Positions 38,977-47,687 of a stretch of DNA of 52,988 nucleotides are shown piece after piece. Source of the DNA: an uncultured Acidimicrobiaceae bacterium (lineage in GTDB: Bacteria; Actinomycetota; Acidimicrobiia; Acidimicrobiales; Ilumatobacteraceae); NCBI GenBank assembly GCA_937890395.1, contig CALACK010000038.1, forward strand, positions 1-52,988, given 5' to 3'. Position 1 is the first letter of the stretch. The number at the start of each line of letters is the position of its first letter. Made by a program: the position numbers and the translations under genes. Under the pieces are notes generated by a model. That model did no database searches and was not told where the DNA came from. It worked only from the letters and a program-made list of their open reading frames with translations.

Positions 38977-40836
38977 TCAGATCTTTGACAAGAGTTTGAA
39001 GAGCACGGGTTCGAGTTGGGCCGCACCAGAAATGGATAAATGATCTTCGTCCAGATACCAAACCTTTCCGTTCTTGCCACCAAAGCAAGTTTCTTGATCA
39101 CACAATGAGTCAAAAGGATCAACGATTGTGAGGTTGCTGTACTTTCTCTGAAGATTTTGAAGATATGTAAACCGCAATTCGTTACGCAATTGTTCTGAAC
39201 GAGTGCGTGATTGATCCGACGGCCCACTGATCAAAGATGGAAATCTTGAACCTTGCATATAAGGGTTATCCAAAAAAATAATTAGATTTTTTACTTTTGG
39301 ATTCTTAAGGTACTGCTCCCAATGTTCGGCGTACGTTTTTTCGATTTCGTCGCTGTACGGGTCGCGGAAATAAGAAACGACGGAAATATCTTCGCTGTTG
39401 ACTATGTCTGTTGCATCATTCAAAACCTTTGATCCGCCAGCCGTAACTCGACTGCTAAGCCTTAGTTCTTGTGTGATCTTGATGAATGTGTGGAGGATTG
39501 TTCCAGCATGAGAGTTGCCTTCGAGAACCACGAATCCATTCGAATCCTGAAAGTCAATATCACAATTGATAACAGGGCCAGTACAACCCTCTGGTATTTT
39601 CTCCCATGCTGGGTAAGCCTGGGTTTGGTTGTAACGCAGATTTCCAAAGCCCATCAATGCGGCCATCAGGCAGAGAGTGCTCACCTGTCCGATAGCAAAT
39701 AGTTTCAAGACATTTCTGTTCTGGCCACCATCGCGATCGTGATATCGATATTCGACTTTTCTATATAAAAACTCAGAACTTATTATTGATACAACTAAAC
39801 ACAAGAAATTTAGAACGGTCGAACTTCCAAAAATTTGACGGCCAAAAAGAATTATCGGCCAATGAACCAGGTACAGCGAATACGAGCGGCTTCCCAGCCA
39901 ACTAAGAATTTTAGGAAGACCCAACTGGTTTGATTTTTTCAATGCGAGTGGCATTGAAAAAATAAACAGTGCTGTTGAAAATGTAATTATCAGCGCATCT
40001 TGTCCCAGTTGGTGTTCTCGTGCTCCTGCTACAAGACCTCGTAAAATTCCTAAAAATGAGACAGTTGCGACGACCTTTGCAATGTTGACTTGAAATTTGA
40101 AGCGCTTATTCGGCAATCTTTGAATGATTTGTGCAACCAAAACTCCAGCCAATAACTGCCATGCTCGAGAATGAAAAGAATAAAAAGGAAACAGATCCGG
40201 ATTTGGAAAGAAGCGCTGAGCATCAGGGAGATTTCGAAAATTAAAACAACCGTAAAGACTCAAAGCAGCAAGTACTGCGACGACGGCCATTGTAAATAAG
40301 CCAGAGAGGCTCACTTTGAATTTTCTCAGTACGAGAAATAAAATTCCGAGTGTGATATAAAACTGCTCTTCAACTGAAAGCGACCAAGTGTGTGTTAGCG
40401 GGTTTGGATACAGCGGATTGAAATAGTCAATTTTTCGTGCGAGAAGAACATAATTTGCAAAAAACAACGATGATCCAATGCCTGTTCGGGCAGTCTCTTG
40501 CTGAACGTGAATGAAAGATTGGGTAAGAAACGAAACAACGAAAACGCATACGATCACCACAAGAAATGCGGGGTAAAGTCTTTGTGCGCGTCGTTTGAAG
40601 AATGTCAACAACGAGAATCTTTTACCGACAGATTCGTGTCTCAAAATTGATGACATAATCACAAAGCCCGATACGACAAAAAAAACATCAACTCCGCGGT
40701 ATCCAGCCGGAACCGAAAGAAACGCAAAGTCAATGTGGTTGAGAACTACAAAGAGAATCGCAATTGCGCGCAGCAACTGAATGTCTTGGCGAAAACCAGT
40801 CGTCTCTGAATTTCGCAGACTACTAAATTGACTCAT
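38977..40836 (-). CDS. OafA/YrhL-type membrane acyltransferase with C-terminal SGNH domain
   Basis: The 619-residue protein has about ten membrane helices forming an acyltransferase-3 domain (IQLLRAIAILFVVLNHIDFA with the conserved His, YRGVDVFFVVSGFVI, FFKRRAQRLYP) and a C-terminal SGNH-hydrolase-like domain (GNSHAGTIL in place of the more common GDSH, and DEDHLSISGA with the catalytic Asp-His). Such proteins O-acetylate envelope polysaccharides. It lies 8 bases after the amidase stop on the same strand. The Asn in GNSH is unusual. Confidence 0.9.
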   Translation of the reverse strand: MSQFSSLRNSETTGFRQDIQLLRAIAILFVVLNHIDFAFLSVPAGYRGVDVFFVVSGFVIMSSILRHESVGKRFSLLTFFKRRAQRLYPAFLVVIVCVFVVSFLTQSFIHVQQETARTGIGSSLFFANYVLLARKIDYFNPLYPNPLTHTWSLSVEEQFYITLGILFLVLRKFKVSLSGLFTMAVVAVLAALSLYGCFNFRNLPDAQRFFPNPDLFPFYSFHSRAWQLLAGVLVAQIIQRLPNKRFKFQVNIAKVVATVSFLGILRGLVAGAREHQLGQDALIITFSTALFIFSMPLALKKSNQLGLPKILSWLGSRSYSLYLVHWPIILFGRQIFGSSTVLNFLCLVVSIISSEFLYRKVEYRYHDRDGGQNRNVLKLFAIGQVSTLCLMAALMGFGNLRYNQTQAYPAWEKIPEGCTGPVINCDIDFQDSNGFVVLEGNSHAGTILHTFIKITQELRLSSRVTAGGSKVLNDATDIVNSEDISVVSYFRDPYSDEIEKTYAEHWEQYLKNPKVKNLIIFLDNPYMQGSRFPSLISGPSDQSRTRSEQLRNELRFTYLQNLQRKYSNLTIVDPFDSLCDQETCFGGKNGKVWYLDEDHLSISGAAQLEPVLFKLLSKI

Positions 40837-40844
40837 TTAAAAAC

Positions 40845-42227
40845 TTAAGGAGCTACGAGGGGCCAGGGTTGTGTGCGCTCGACGGCGAGGGCTAGTTCGA
40901 GAAGTAAAGGCTCTTCGAAATGTCTTGCCATGATTTGCATGCCAACTGGTAAACCATCTACTAAACCAACTGGCACCGAGATGCCAGGGTTGCCATAGAT
41001 ATTTGCAGGAATCGTCAACACACCGTTGTTTTGAGCACCAGCCACGAGCCCACCAAAAGTATCTGGCAACGGACCCTCAGCATTAAATGCGATGTCGGGG
41101 TTGGTAGCAGTAATTATTAAATCGACTTCGCTAAATATTCGCGCCATGCTGTTGTTCAGCTCAATGCGTCGCTTTTCGAACTTTCCACGTGCTTCTGAAC
41201 CGTAAAGATTCTCGGTCATTTTTTGGCCATAGCGAATTTCGGGCGTCAATTGATCAGCACAAGCTGGCCAATGGTCTTTGAGAGCATTTCGAATTGCCAC
41301 AGAGCCAGTTATTGACCACGCCGCACCAAGTCGTGGCAACGTGAAATCAACCGATTCTCGCCGTTTCAGACCAGCAACTGCAATCAAGTTTTCAGCGGCG
41401 CGCTCAATAACTTCCCACATCGCTGGCGAAACAACGCCTCCGCCAAAGTTCGGCACTACAGCAACTCGAAAACCTTTTGTCGCAACGCTTCCAAGTCCGG
41501 CTTCCCATCCAGAAACTTTTGGCAAACTCAACGGGTCGTGCGCTTCATGTCCATTTGCAACGTCGAACCACCGCGCGGTATCGCGCACGCTTCGCGACAA
41601 GCAGCCAGTAACTGTTGTTAGGTTGCCGTTTGATGCACCTGGCCCACGCGGAATACGACCAAAAGTTGCCTTCAATCCAAGTAAACCGGTGAACCCAGCC
41701 GGAATGCGAATTGACCCGCCGCCATCACCGCCGGTTGCGATGCTCACTAATCCGCCAGCAACTGCAGATGCAGTGCCACCAGAAGATCCACCTGGTGTGT
41801 GACCGTGTTTCCACGGATTATGTGTTGCGCCATGCAAAACCGTGCGAGTTAGATTCACACCACCAAACTCGCTGGCATTAGTCTGACCAACTTTCACTGC
41901 GCCACCGATACGACAAATTCGATTTACTTGCGTATCGGTTGTTTTCGAAATACGATCTTTGAATACCATGCATGCCTCAGTGTCTGGCCAACCCGCAACA
42001 CCGTCAAGTTCTTTAACGCCAAATGGTACGCCACCAAACGGCAGCGAAGTATCTGCGTTCTTTGCATCACGCTCGGCAGCTTCTTGATCTAAAAAACAAA
42101 ATGCGTTGAGTTTGCTTTGCGAAATCGCATCAAACGTTGCGCGCAATTCTTCAAGTGGCGAGCGCTCACCATTTCGAAATGCCTCAACGAGCGAAACCGC
42201 GTCGCCGCGCCATGGGATATCTGTCAT
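40845..42227 (-). CDS. amidase signature family protein
   Basis: The 460-residue protein has the Ser-cisSer-Lys triad of the amidase signature family: Lys in VPFGVKELDG, the cis-Ser in TPGGSSGGTASAVAGG and the nucleophile Ser in GGDGGGSIRIPAG. Members hydrolyse carboxylic amides and include GatA, but the length, absence of GatB/GatC neighbours and C-terminus (NPGISVPVGLVDGLPVGMQIM) point to a stand-alone amidase. A -10-like TAGTTT lies 6 bases before the ATG. Confidence 0.9.
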   Translation of the reverse strand: MTDIPWRGDAVSLVEAFRNGERSPLEELRATFDAISQSKLNAFCFLDQEAAERDAKNADTSLPFGGVPFGVKELDGVAGWPDTEACMVFKDRISKTTDTQVNRICRIGGAVKVGQTNASEFGGVNLTRTVLHGATHNPWKHGHTPGGSSGGTASAVAGGLVSIATGGDGGGSIRIPAGFTGLLGLKATFGRIPRGPGASNGNLTTVTGCLSRSVRDTARWFDVANGHEAHDPLSLPKVSGWEAGLGSVATKGFRVAVVPNFGGGVVSPAMWEVIERAAENLIAVAGLKRRESVDFTLPRLGAAWSITGSVAIRNALKDHWPACADQLTPEIRYGQKMTENLYGSEARGKFEKRRIELNNSMARIFSEVDLIITATNPDIAFNAEGPLPDTFGGLVAGAQNNGVLTIPANIYGNPGISVPVGLVDGLPVGMQIMARHFEEPLLLELALAVERTQPWPLVAP

Positions 42228-42233
42228 ATATTA

Positions 42234-42239
42234 AAACTA
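42234..42239 (-). promoter_or_regulatory. putative -10 element of amidase gene
   Basis: TAGTTT on the minus strand lies 6 bases before the ATG at 42227, the same spacing as other putative leaderless starts here. Confidence 0.3.
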
Positions 42240-42259
42240 GTCTGCAACGCACTTCAACT

Positions 42260-42265
42260 TATTAG
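42260..42265 (+). promoter_or_regulatory. putative -10 element of thioesterase operon
   Basis: TATTAG lies 6 bases before the GTG at 42272. No ribosome-binding site is visible. Confidence 0.35.
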
Positions 42266-42271
42266 AGTGAA

Positions 42272-43078
42272 GTGGTGGATAGTCGCAGTTTTCTTGGATT
42301 AAATCGTGTTGGCGAGACTTTAAGTTTCGAAATGCCTGTCGACCTTCGCATTTCAACGGGTGGCTCTTTTCTGTTCGGCGGGGCAGGGCTCGGTGCTTGC
42401 ATTAGTGCACTCGAAACAGTTTCAAAACGCAACTTAGTTTGGGCAACAGCGCAATATTTGTCGTTCGCTAAAACAAACGAACTCGTCAAGATCGATGTAA
42501 CTCTTGTTGTTAATGGTCCGCAGATCACGCAAGGTCGTGCAGTTGCACGCGTTGGTGATCGCGAAATTCTTACTGTTAATGCCGCTTTTGGCGATCGCAA
42601 TTTTGAAGCGTCTGGTCAATTTATAAAGATGCCAGAGGTGCCTGCTCCTGAGAATGTTCCGCCACGACAGCACATTCACGATTCACCTGGCACAATTCAT
42701 GACTCATTGCAACAACGCGTCGTGAAGGGCCGCAACATGTCGCAACTTGATGGCTCACTCAGCGACGGCAATGTTGTGATGTGGGCGCACATTCCTGCAT
42801 TGATCGAAGATGTTGATGCCACTGCGCTTGGTATTCTCGGCGACTTCGTGCCAATGGCAATCGGTCAAGCACTCGGTCTCGCCGCGGGTGGCAACAGCCT
42901 CGACAACACAATCCGCATTGTCAAACTTGTACCGACAAAATGGGTATTACTAGACATATATATAGACGCCATAGAACGTGGATTCGGGCACGGCCGAGTC
43001 AACATGTTCGCGCAAGACGGCACACTCATGGCAACCGCCAGTCAAAGTTGCAAAGCACGAAAGTGGAATACTAAGTAG
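42272..43078 (+). CDS. acyl-CoA thioesterase (TesB-like, double hot-dog)
   Basis: The 268-residue protein (GTG start; a second GTG follows directly) shows two hot-dog halves. The first has GGSFLFGGAGLGACISALE and VWATAQYLSFAK. The second has SDGNVVMWAHIPAL, DFVPMAIGQALG, LVPTKWVLLDIYIDAIERGFGHG and MFAQDGTLMATASQSCK, typical of TesB/4HBT_3 acyl-CoA thioesterases. It would release fatty acids from CoA. The LLM oxidoreductase begins on the very next base after its stop. Confidence 0.85.
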   Translation: MVDSRSFLGLNRVGETLSFEMPVDLRISTGGSFLFGGAGLGACISALETVSKRNLVWATAQYLSFAKTNELVKIDVTLVVNGPQITQGRAVARVGDREILTVNAAFGDRNFEASGQFIKMPEVPAPENVPPRQHIHDSPGTIHDSLQQRVVKGRNMSQLDGSLSDGNVVMWAHIPALIEDVDATALGILGDFVPMAIGQALGLAAGGNSLDNTIRIVKLVPTKWVLLDIYIDAIERGFGHGRVNMFAQDGTLMATASQSCKARKWNTK

Positions 43079-44068
43079 ATGCAACTACGACCCGGAATGA
43101 CTGTGCCGTTGCCAGGGCACTTACACGAGCAACGCGACAACTACAAAAAACTCGCTGATCTTGGTTACACAGATATTTGGTCTGCAGAATCTGATGGCGC
43201 TGATGCATTTACTCCACTAGCAATGGCTGCCGCATGGGAGCCCCGATTGAGACTTGGCACTGCGATCGTGCCGGCATACACAAGGTCTCCGGCATTGATG
43301 GCGCAAAGTGTTGCGACTCTTGCCGATGCTGCACCAGGAAGATTCGCGATAGGTATTGGTTCGTCGAGCAATGTCATTGTTGAGCGTTGGAATGCAATTC
43401 CGTTTGTTGAGCCATATAAAAAAGTTCGTGACATCGTACGGTTTTTGCAAGACTCGTTGACGGGCGAAAAGATCACAAAGCAATACGACACGTTTAAAAT
43501 TGACGGTTTTCGTCTCGGCATTCGACCAGAACAAAAGCCACAAATATTGGTCGCGGCGTTGCGAGAAGGAATGTTAAAACTCGCCGGTCGCGAAGCCGAT
43601 GGGGCGATCATCAACTGGCTATCGGCAGATGATGTCACGAAGGTTGTTGGCGTGGTTAACGATGCAGCAAAAAAATCGCAGAACCCTGGCGAGCGCGAAA
43701 TTGTCGCGCGTATCTTTGTTTGCCCAAGCGAGAATACAGAACTAGTTCGCGAGTCTGCAAAGCGATTGATTGCCGCCTATTTAACAGTCCCTGTGTATGC
43801 CGAATTTCATCGTTGGCTTGGTCGCGCTGAATTGCTTCAACCGATGTGGGATTTGTGGAAAGCAGGCGACCGTAAAGGTGCTGTTGCGACAATACCAAAT
43901 GAAGTCGTTGACCAACTATTCGTTCATGGGAGCGCTGCAAAATGTCGGGAGACAATCAAGAGATATTTCGACAACGGTGTCACGACTTCGTCGCTTGCAA
44001 TTGTTGCGTTTGATCCAGAAGTAAATTTCTGGGATTGTGCTGCAGCGCTCGCACCAAATGCAAGTTAA
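43079..44068 (+). CDS. LLM class (probably F420-dependent) oxidoreductase
   Basis: The 329-residue protein has the luciferase-like TIM-barrel pattern: LGYTDIWSAESDGADAFTPL, AAWEPRLRLGTAIVPAYTRSP, ATLADAAPGRFAIGIGSSS and HGSAAKCRETIKRYFDNGVTT. Actinobacterial members of this kind mostly use coenzyme F420, some use FMN. It begins immediately after the thioesterase stop and precedes the ABC exporter genes by 3 bases, so four genes from 42272 probably form one operon. Confidence 0.88.
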   Translation: MQLRPGMTVPLPGHLHEQRDNYKKLADLGYTDIWSAESDGADAFTPLAMAAAWEPRLRLGTAIVPAYTRSPALMAQSVATLADAAPGRFAIGIGSSSNVIVERWNAIPFVEPYKKVRDIVRFLQDSLTGEKITKQYDTFKIDGFRLGIRPEQKPQILVAALREGMLKLAGREADGAIINWLSADDVTKVVGVVNDAAKKSQNPGEREIVARIFVCPSENTELVRESAKRLIAAYLTVPVYAEFHRWLGRAELLQPMWDLWKAGDRKGAVATIPNEVVDQLFVHGSAAKCRETIKRYFDNGVTTSSLAIVAFDPEVNFWDCAAALAPNAS

Positions 44069-44071
44069 TTA

Positions 44072-45895
44072 ATGCCCCTAAGTGAAACTGACTCAGAGGT
44101 TTCGGCACGAATTGAATTCGAGCAGTCACAACGCAGTGAAGGCTGGAAACTTCTTCGTGGTTTACTGCGTGATCAACGCAGAAATCTTGTTGTCGGTGGA
44201 ATCATTGGAATCACTTGGGCAAGTTTTAAAGTAGCGATTCCGCAGATCACTAAGTTTGCAATTAATGACGGCATCGAAAAGAACGGCCCGCTACTTCGCT
44301 GGGCAGTAATAATTGCATGTCTCGGTGTCGTCACCGGTGTTCTCTCCGGGCTTCGCCGCTACGTGGCGTTTAGAGAAAGCCGTTGGGCCGAAACACTTTT
44401 ACGAGAACGCCTTTTCGGCCATGTTCTAGGTTTAAATATTGGCTACCACGACAAAGCACAAACTGGTCAGTTGATGAGTCGCGCGTCGAGTGATTTGATG
44501 CAGATTCAAGCGTTCATTGTGATGATTCCGATCACCCTGTCAAATGTGATTCAAATTTTTGCGGTCGCAACAATATTGTTTATTACAGACCCAGTCTTAG
44601 CGATCGTGGCAATGTTGCCGTTGCCTTTCGTAAATATTTCAGCACGACGATTCAGCAATCGAATTCACCCGATTTCAGTTGCTGTGCAGGCCGAGCAGGC
44701 ACAACTTGCCAACGTCGTCGAAGAAACAGTTTCGGGTGTTCGAGTAGTAAAAGGTTTCGGTGCAGAGCAGGTGCAATTCAAGAAGCTCGAAAAAGAAGCC
44801 AATGATATTTTCGGTGAAGCAATGAAGGCCGCCAAAATTCGCAGCAATTTTTTGCCAGCCATTGATGTGCTGCCCGCACTCGGTGCAGTCGGCGTGCTCG
44901 GGGTCGGCGGACACCGAGTTCTATCTGGTCAACTCTCAATCGGCGATCTCGTCGCATTCAATGTTTATTTAACATTGTTGGTTTGGCCCTTGCGCAATAT
45001 CGGCATGATTGTTGCGCTCGGCCAACGGGCTGCAGCAGCACTTGTGCGAATCCATGAAGTTCTCTCAACAATTTCCGACATTAAAGACCCAGAAGTCCAT
45101 CAAACATTTGCAACAGCAACTTCATCTACGACTCAACTCGGTGCCGTGAAGTTTGACCATGTGCAGTTTGGCTATGACCCAACGCAACCTGTTTTGACGA
45201 ATTTCAATTTAGAGATTTTGGCAGGCGAGTCGATCGCGATTGTCGGTGCGACTGGTTCGGGCAAGTCAACAGTTGCCAGGCTGTTATTGCGTTTCTATGA
45301 CACAAATAATGGGCATGTGTTTATTGATGGTGTTGATATTCGCAAGATCAAACTTAGTGAGCTGCGTCAGCAAATTGGTGTTGTGTTCGAAGACACTGTG
45401 TTGTTTAACGACACCGTCACGAACAACATTTCGTTCGCCGAACCTGATGCAGCTCAAGAAGACCTTGAGAGAGCAGCAAAACTAGCAGGCGCACACGACT
45501 TTATTTTGCAACTTCCAAATGGGTACGACACGATCATTGGTGAGCGCGGTTTTTCGCTTTCAGGTGGCCAACGCCAACGCATCGCAATCGCCCGCGCGAT
45601 TATTTCTGACCCTCGAGTATTAATTCTCGACGATGCAACAAGTGCAGTTGACCCAAGCAAAGAAGGTGAAATCCGTGATGCGATGCGTACGGTTATGTCT
45701 GGACGAACGACAATCGTAATTGCCCACAGACCAGGCACGATTGCTTTGGCGCAACGCGTTGTTTTCATTGATGATTCAACAGTTGCAGCAATCGGCAAAC
45801 ATGAAGAACTAGTTTCGACGAACGTTAGATATCGCGAAGTACTCGCAAACATGGAGCAATCAAAAACGGCGAAAAATATTCAGGCGGTGAAATAA
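44072..45895 (+). CDS. ABC exporter half-transporter with degenerate ATP site
   Basis: The 607-residue protein has an N-terminal six-helix exporter domain and a C-terminal nucleotide-binding domain with Walker A GATGSGKST (residues about 391-399), signature LSGGQRQR and Walker B VLILDDATSAVDP. The residue after Walker B, normally the catalytic Glu, is Asp (LDD). The following gene keeps the Glu but has an altered signature, so the pair looks like a heterodimeric exporter with one weak and one active ATP site, as in TM287/288 or BmrCD. Substrates could be lipids or drugs. Confidence 0.94.
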   Translation: MPLSETDSEVSARIEFEQSQRSEGWKLLRGLLRDQRRNLVVGGIIGITWASFKVAIPQITKFAINDGIEKNGPLLRWAVIIACLGVVTGVLSGLRRYVAFRESRWAETLLRERLFGHVLGLNIGYHDKAQTGQLMSRASSDLMQIQAFIVMIPITLSNVIQIFAVATILFITDPVLAIVAMLPLPFVNISARRFSNRIHPISVAVQAEQAQLANVVEETVSGVRVVKGFGAEQVQFKKLEKEANDIFGEAMKAAKIRSNFLPAIDVLPALGAVGVLGVGGHRVLSGQLSIGDLVAFNVYLTLLVWPLRNIGMIVALGQRAAAALVRIHEVLSTISDIKDPEVHQTFATATSSTTQLGAVKFDHVQFGYDPTQPVLTNFNLEILAGESIAIVGATGSGKSTVARLLLRFYDTNNGHVFIDGVDIRKIKLSELRQQIGVVFEDTVLFNDTVTNNISFAEPDAAQEDLERAAKLAGAHDFILQLPNGYDTIIGERGFSLSGGQRQRIAIARAIISDPRVLILDDATSAVDPSKEGEIRDAMRTVMSGRTTIVIAHRPGTIALAQRVVFIDDSTVAAIGKHEELVSTNVRYREVLANMEQSKTAKNIQAVK

Positions 45896-45896
45896 A

Positions 45897-47687
45897 ATGT
45901 GGCACGCCGGTGGAGTCAGCGACGAAGACAGACTGACTCGGGCGCAAGCTCGCACAATCGTCGGTCGTGTGTTCAAGATGGCGGCTCCGTTTAGAAAGAC
46001 AATTTATTTGGCGTTTGGCTGTGTGATCGTTACGACTTCGACAACACTTTCGGCACCAGTAATTGTGCGCCACGGCATTGACGCTGGTATTCGAGCTAAA
46101 AATACTGATGCACTCAATACATCAGTCGTCATTTATCTGATCGTAGTTTCTCTAACTTATATATTTGGAAGACTGCTATTTGTTTTCGTCAACAAAACAG
46201 GTGAGTCTTTCTTGCGCGTCTTGCGCCTTGCAGTTTTCAAGCAGATGCAGCGTCAGTCGATGGCTTTCTATGACCGCAATAAGGCTGGTGTTTTAGTTGC
46301 GCGCATGACCGCAGACATTGAATCAATGTCAGAACTCGTACAGTTTGGATTGTTGCAGTTCTTGTCAGCAGCCTTGATGCTGATATTTGCAGTTCTTGTT
46401 TTGTTGGTACTCAGTTGGCAGTTGACGATCGTTGCCTTTCTTGTCATGCCAATTTTGGTTTTGGCATCAATCAAGTTTCAACGCGATTCAAATAAGGCAT
46501 ATCTCATTGTTCGTGAGCGCGTGGGGGCGAATCTTTCGGCTTTACAAGAGGGAATTACGACTGTCCGCGTCATTCAGGCTTACGCCCAAGAAGACGAAGT
46601 CAATCGTAAATTTCAAATCTCAAATCGTTCGCTGTTCGCTGCTCACGAAAAGAGTGTTCGTGTTTCAACTTGGTATTTCGCACTCATTGAATTTTCAGGT
46701 GTCTTTGCTAGTGCGTTGATGATTGGAATCGGTGGTTGGTTTGTCCATCGTGGCACAGTCACACTCGGCACTGTTGTGGCTTTCGTGCTACTACTCTCAA
46801 GTCTCTTTGATCCTGTGCAGCAACTCTCACAGTTGTACAACACGGTGCAATCGGCTGGCGCAGCGCTGAATAAACTTTTCTCAATTCTCGACGCCACGCC
46901 CGAAGTTGATGAACATCATTCGGCAATTGATCTGCCGACAACAGGTGAACTTAAAGTTTCGAATCTTTGTTTCACCTATGCCGGTGCAGACAATCCAGCC
47001 CTCAATCGGGTGTCAATCAGTGTCGGCATTGGCGAGAAACTTGCACTCGTTGGGCCAACTGGCGCAGGCAAGTCAACGCTTGCCAAACTTATGGCGCGTC
47101 TTTACGATCCACAAACTGGCACGGTCGAATTTGGCGGAGTAAATTTGAAGATGGCAACGATGTACTCGCTGCGCAACCGCATCGTAGTTGTGCCGCAAGA
47201 AGGTTTTTTATTTAACGGATCAATTCGCGATAACTTGCGCATTGCCCGCGCCGACGCAACCGACACCGAAATTGAATCAGCGATTGCAGCAATTGGCGCA
47301 ACCGAACATTTTGCGCAATTCTCAGATGGTCTTGACACACAAGTTCGTGAACGCGGAAGTCGATTATCAGCAGGCGAGCGTCAGTTGGTGGCGCTAGCTC
47401 GTGCCGCTCTCGTTGACCCCGCTGTATTAATCCTTGATGAGGCGACTTCAAATCTTGACCCGGGAACCGAAGCCGAAGTTGAACACGCACTCGAGCGCTT
47501 GATGACTGGCCGCACAGTTATTGTCGTGGCTCACCGCCTTTCAACAGTGCAGCGGGCAGACAAAATCGCCGTTATTGCAGATGCTCAAATTGCCGAACTT
47601 GGCACCCACAGCGAATTGCTCGCACTTAATGGACATTATGCGCAACTTGCTAACGCCTGGGCACAGTCACATTCAATAACTAGCTAG
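45897..47687 (+). CDS. ABC exporter half-transporter, partner with catalytic Glu
   Basis: The 596-residue protein repeats the exporter layout: six membrane helices, Walker A GPTGAGKST (about residue 386), Walker B VLILDEATSNLDP with the catalytic Glu, and the signature LSAGERQL in place of LSGGQ. It starts one base after the stop of the first half-transporter. Its altered signature would pair with the first protein's Asp-containing site to form the degenerate site. The last 8 bases overlap the convergent histidine kinase gene. Confidence 0.94.
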   Translation: MWHAGGVSDEDRLTRAQARTIVGRVFKMAAPFRKTIYLAFGCVIVTTSTTLSAPVIVRHGIDAGIRAKNTDALNTSVVIYLIVVSLTYIFGRLLFVFVNKTGESFLRVLRLAVFKQMQRQSMAFYDRNKAGVLVARMTADIESMSELVQFGLLQFLSAALMLIFAVLVLLVLSWQLTIVAFLVMPILVLASIKFQRDSNKAYLIVRERVGANLSALQEGITTVRVIQAYAQEDEVNRKFQISNRSLFAAHEKSVRVSTWYFALIEFSGVFASALMIGIGGWFVHRGTVTLGTVVAFVLLLSSLFDPVQQLSQLYNTVQSAGAALNKLFSILDATPEVDEHHSAIDLPTTGELKVSNLCFTYAGADNPALNRVSISVGIGEKLALVGPTGAGKSTLAKLMARLYDPQTGTVEFGGVNLKMATMYSLRNRIVVVPQEGFLFNGSIRDNLRIARADATDTEIESAIAAIGATEHFAQFSDGLDTQVRERGSRLSAGERQLVALARAALVDPAVLILDEATSNLDPGTEAEVEHALERLMTGRTVIVVAHRLSTVQRADKIAVIADAQIAELGTHSELLALNGHYAQLANAWAQSHSITS

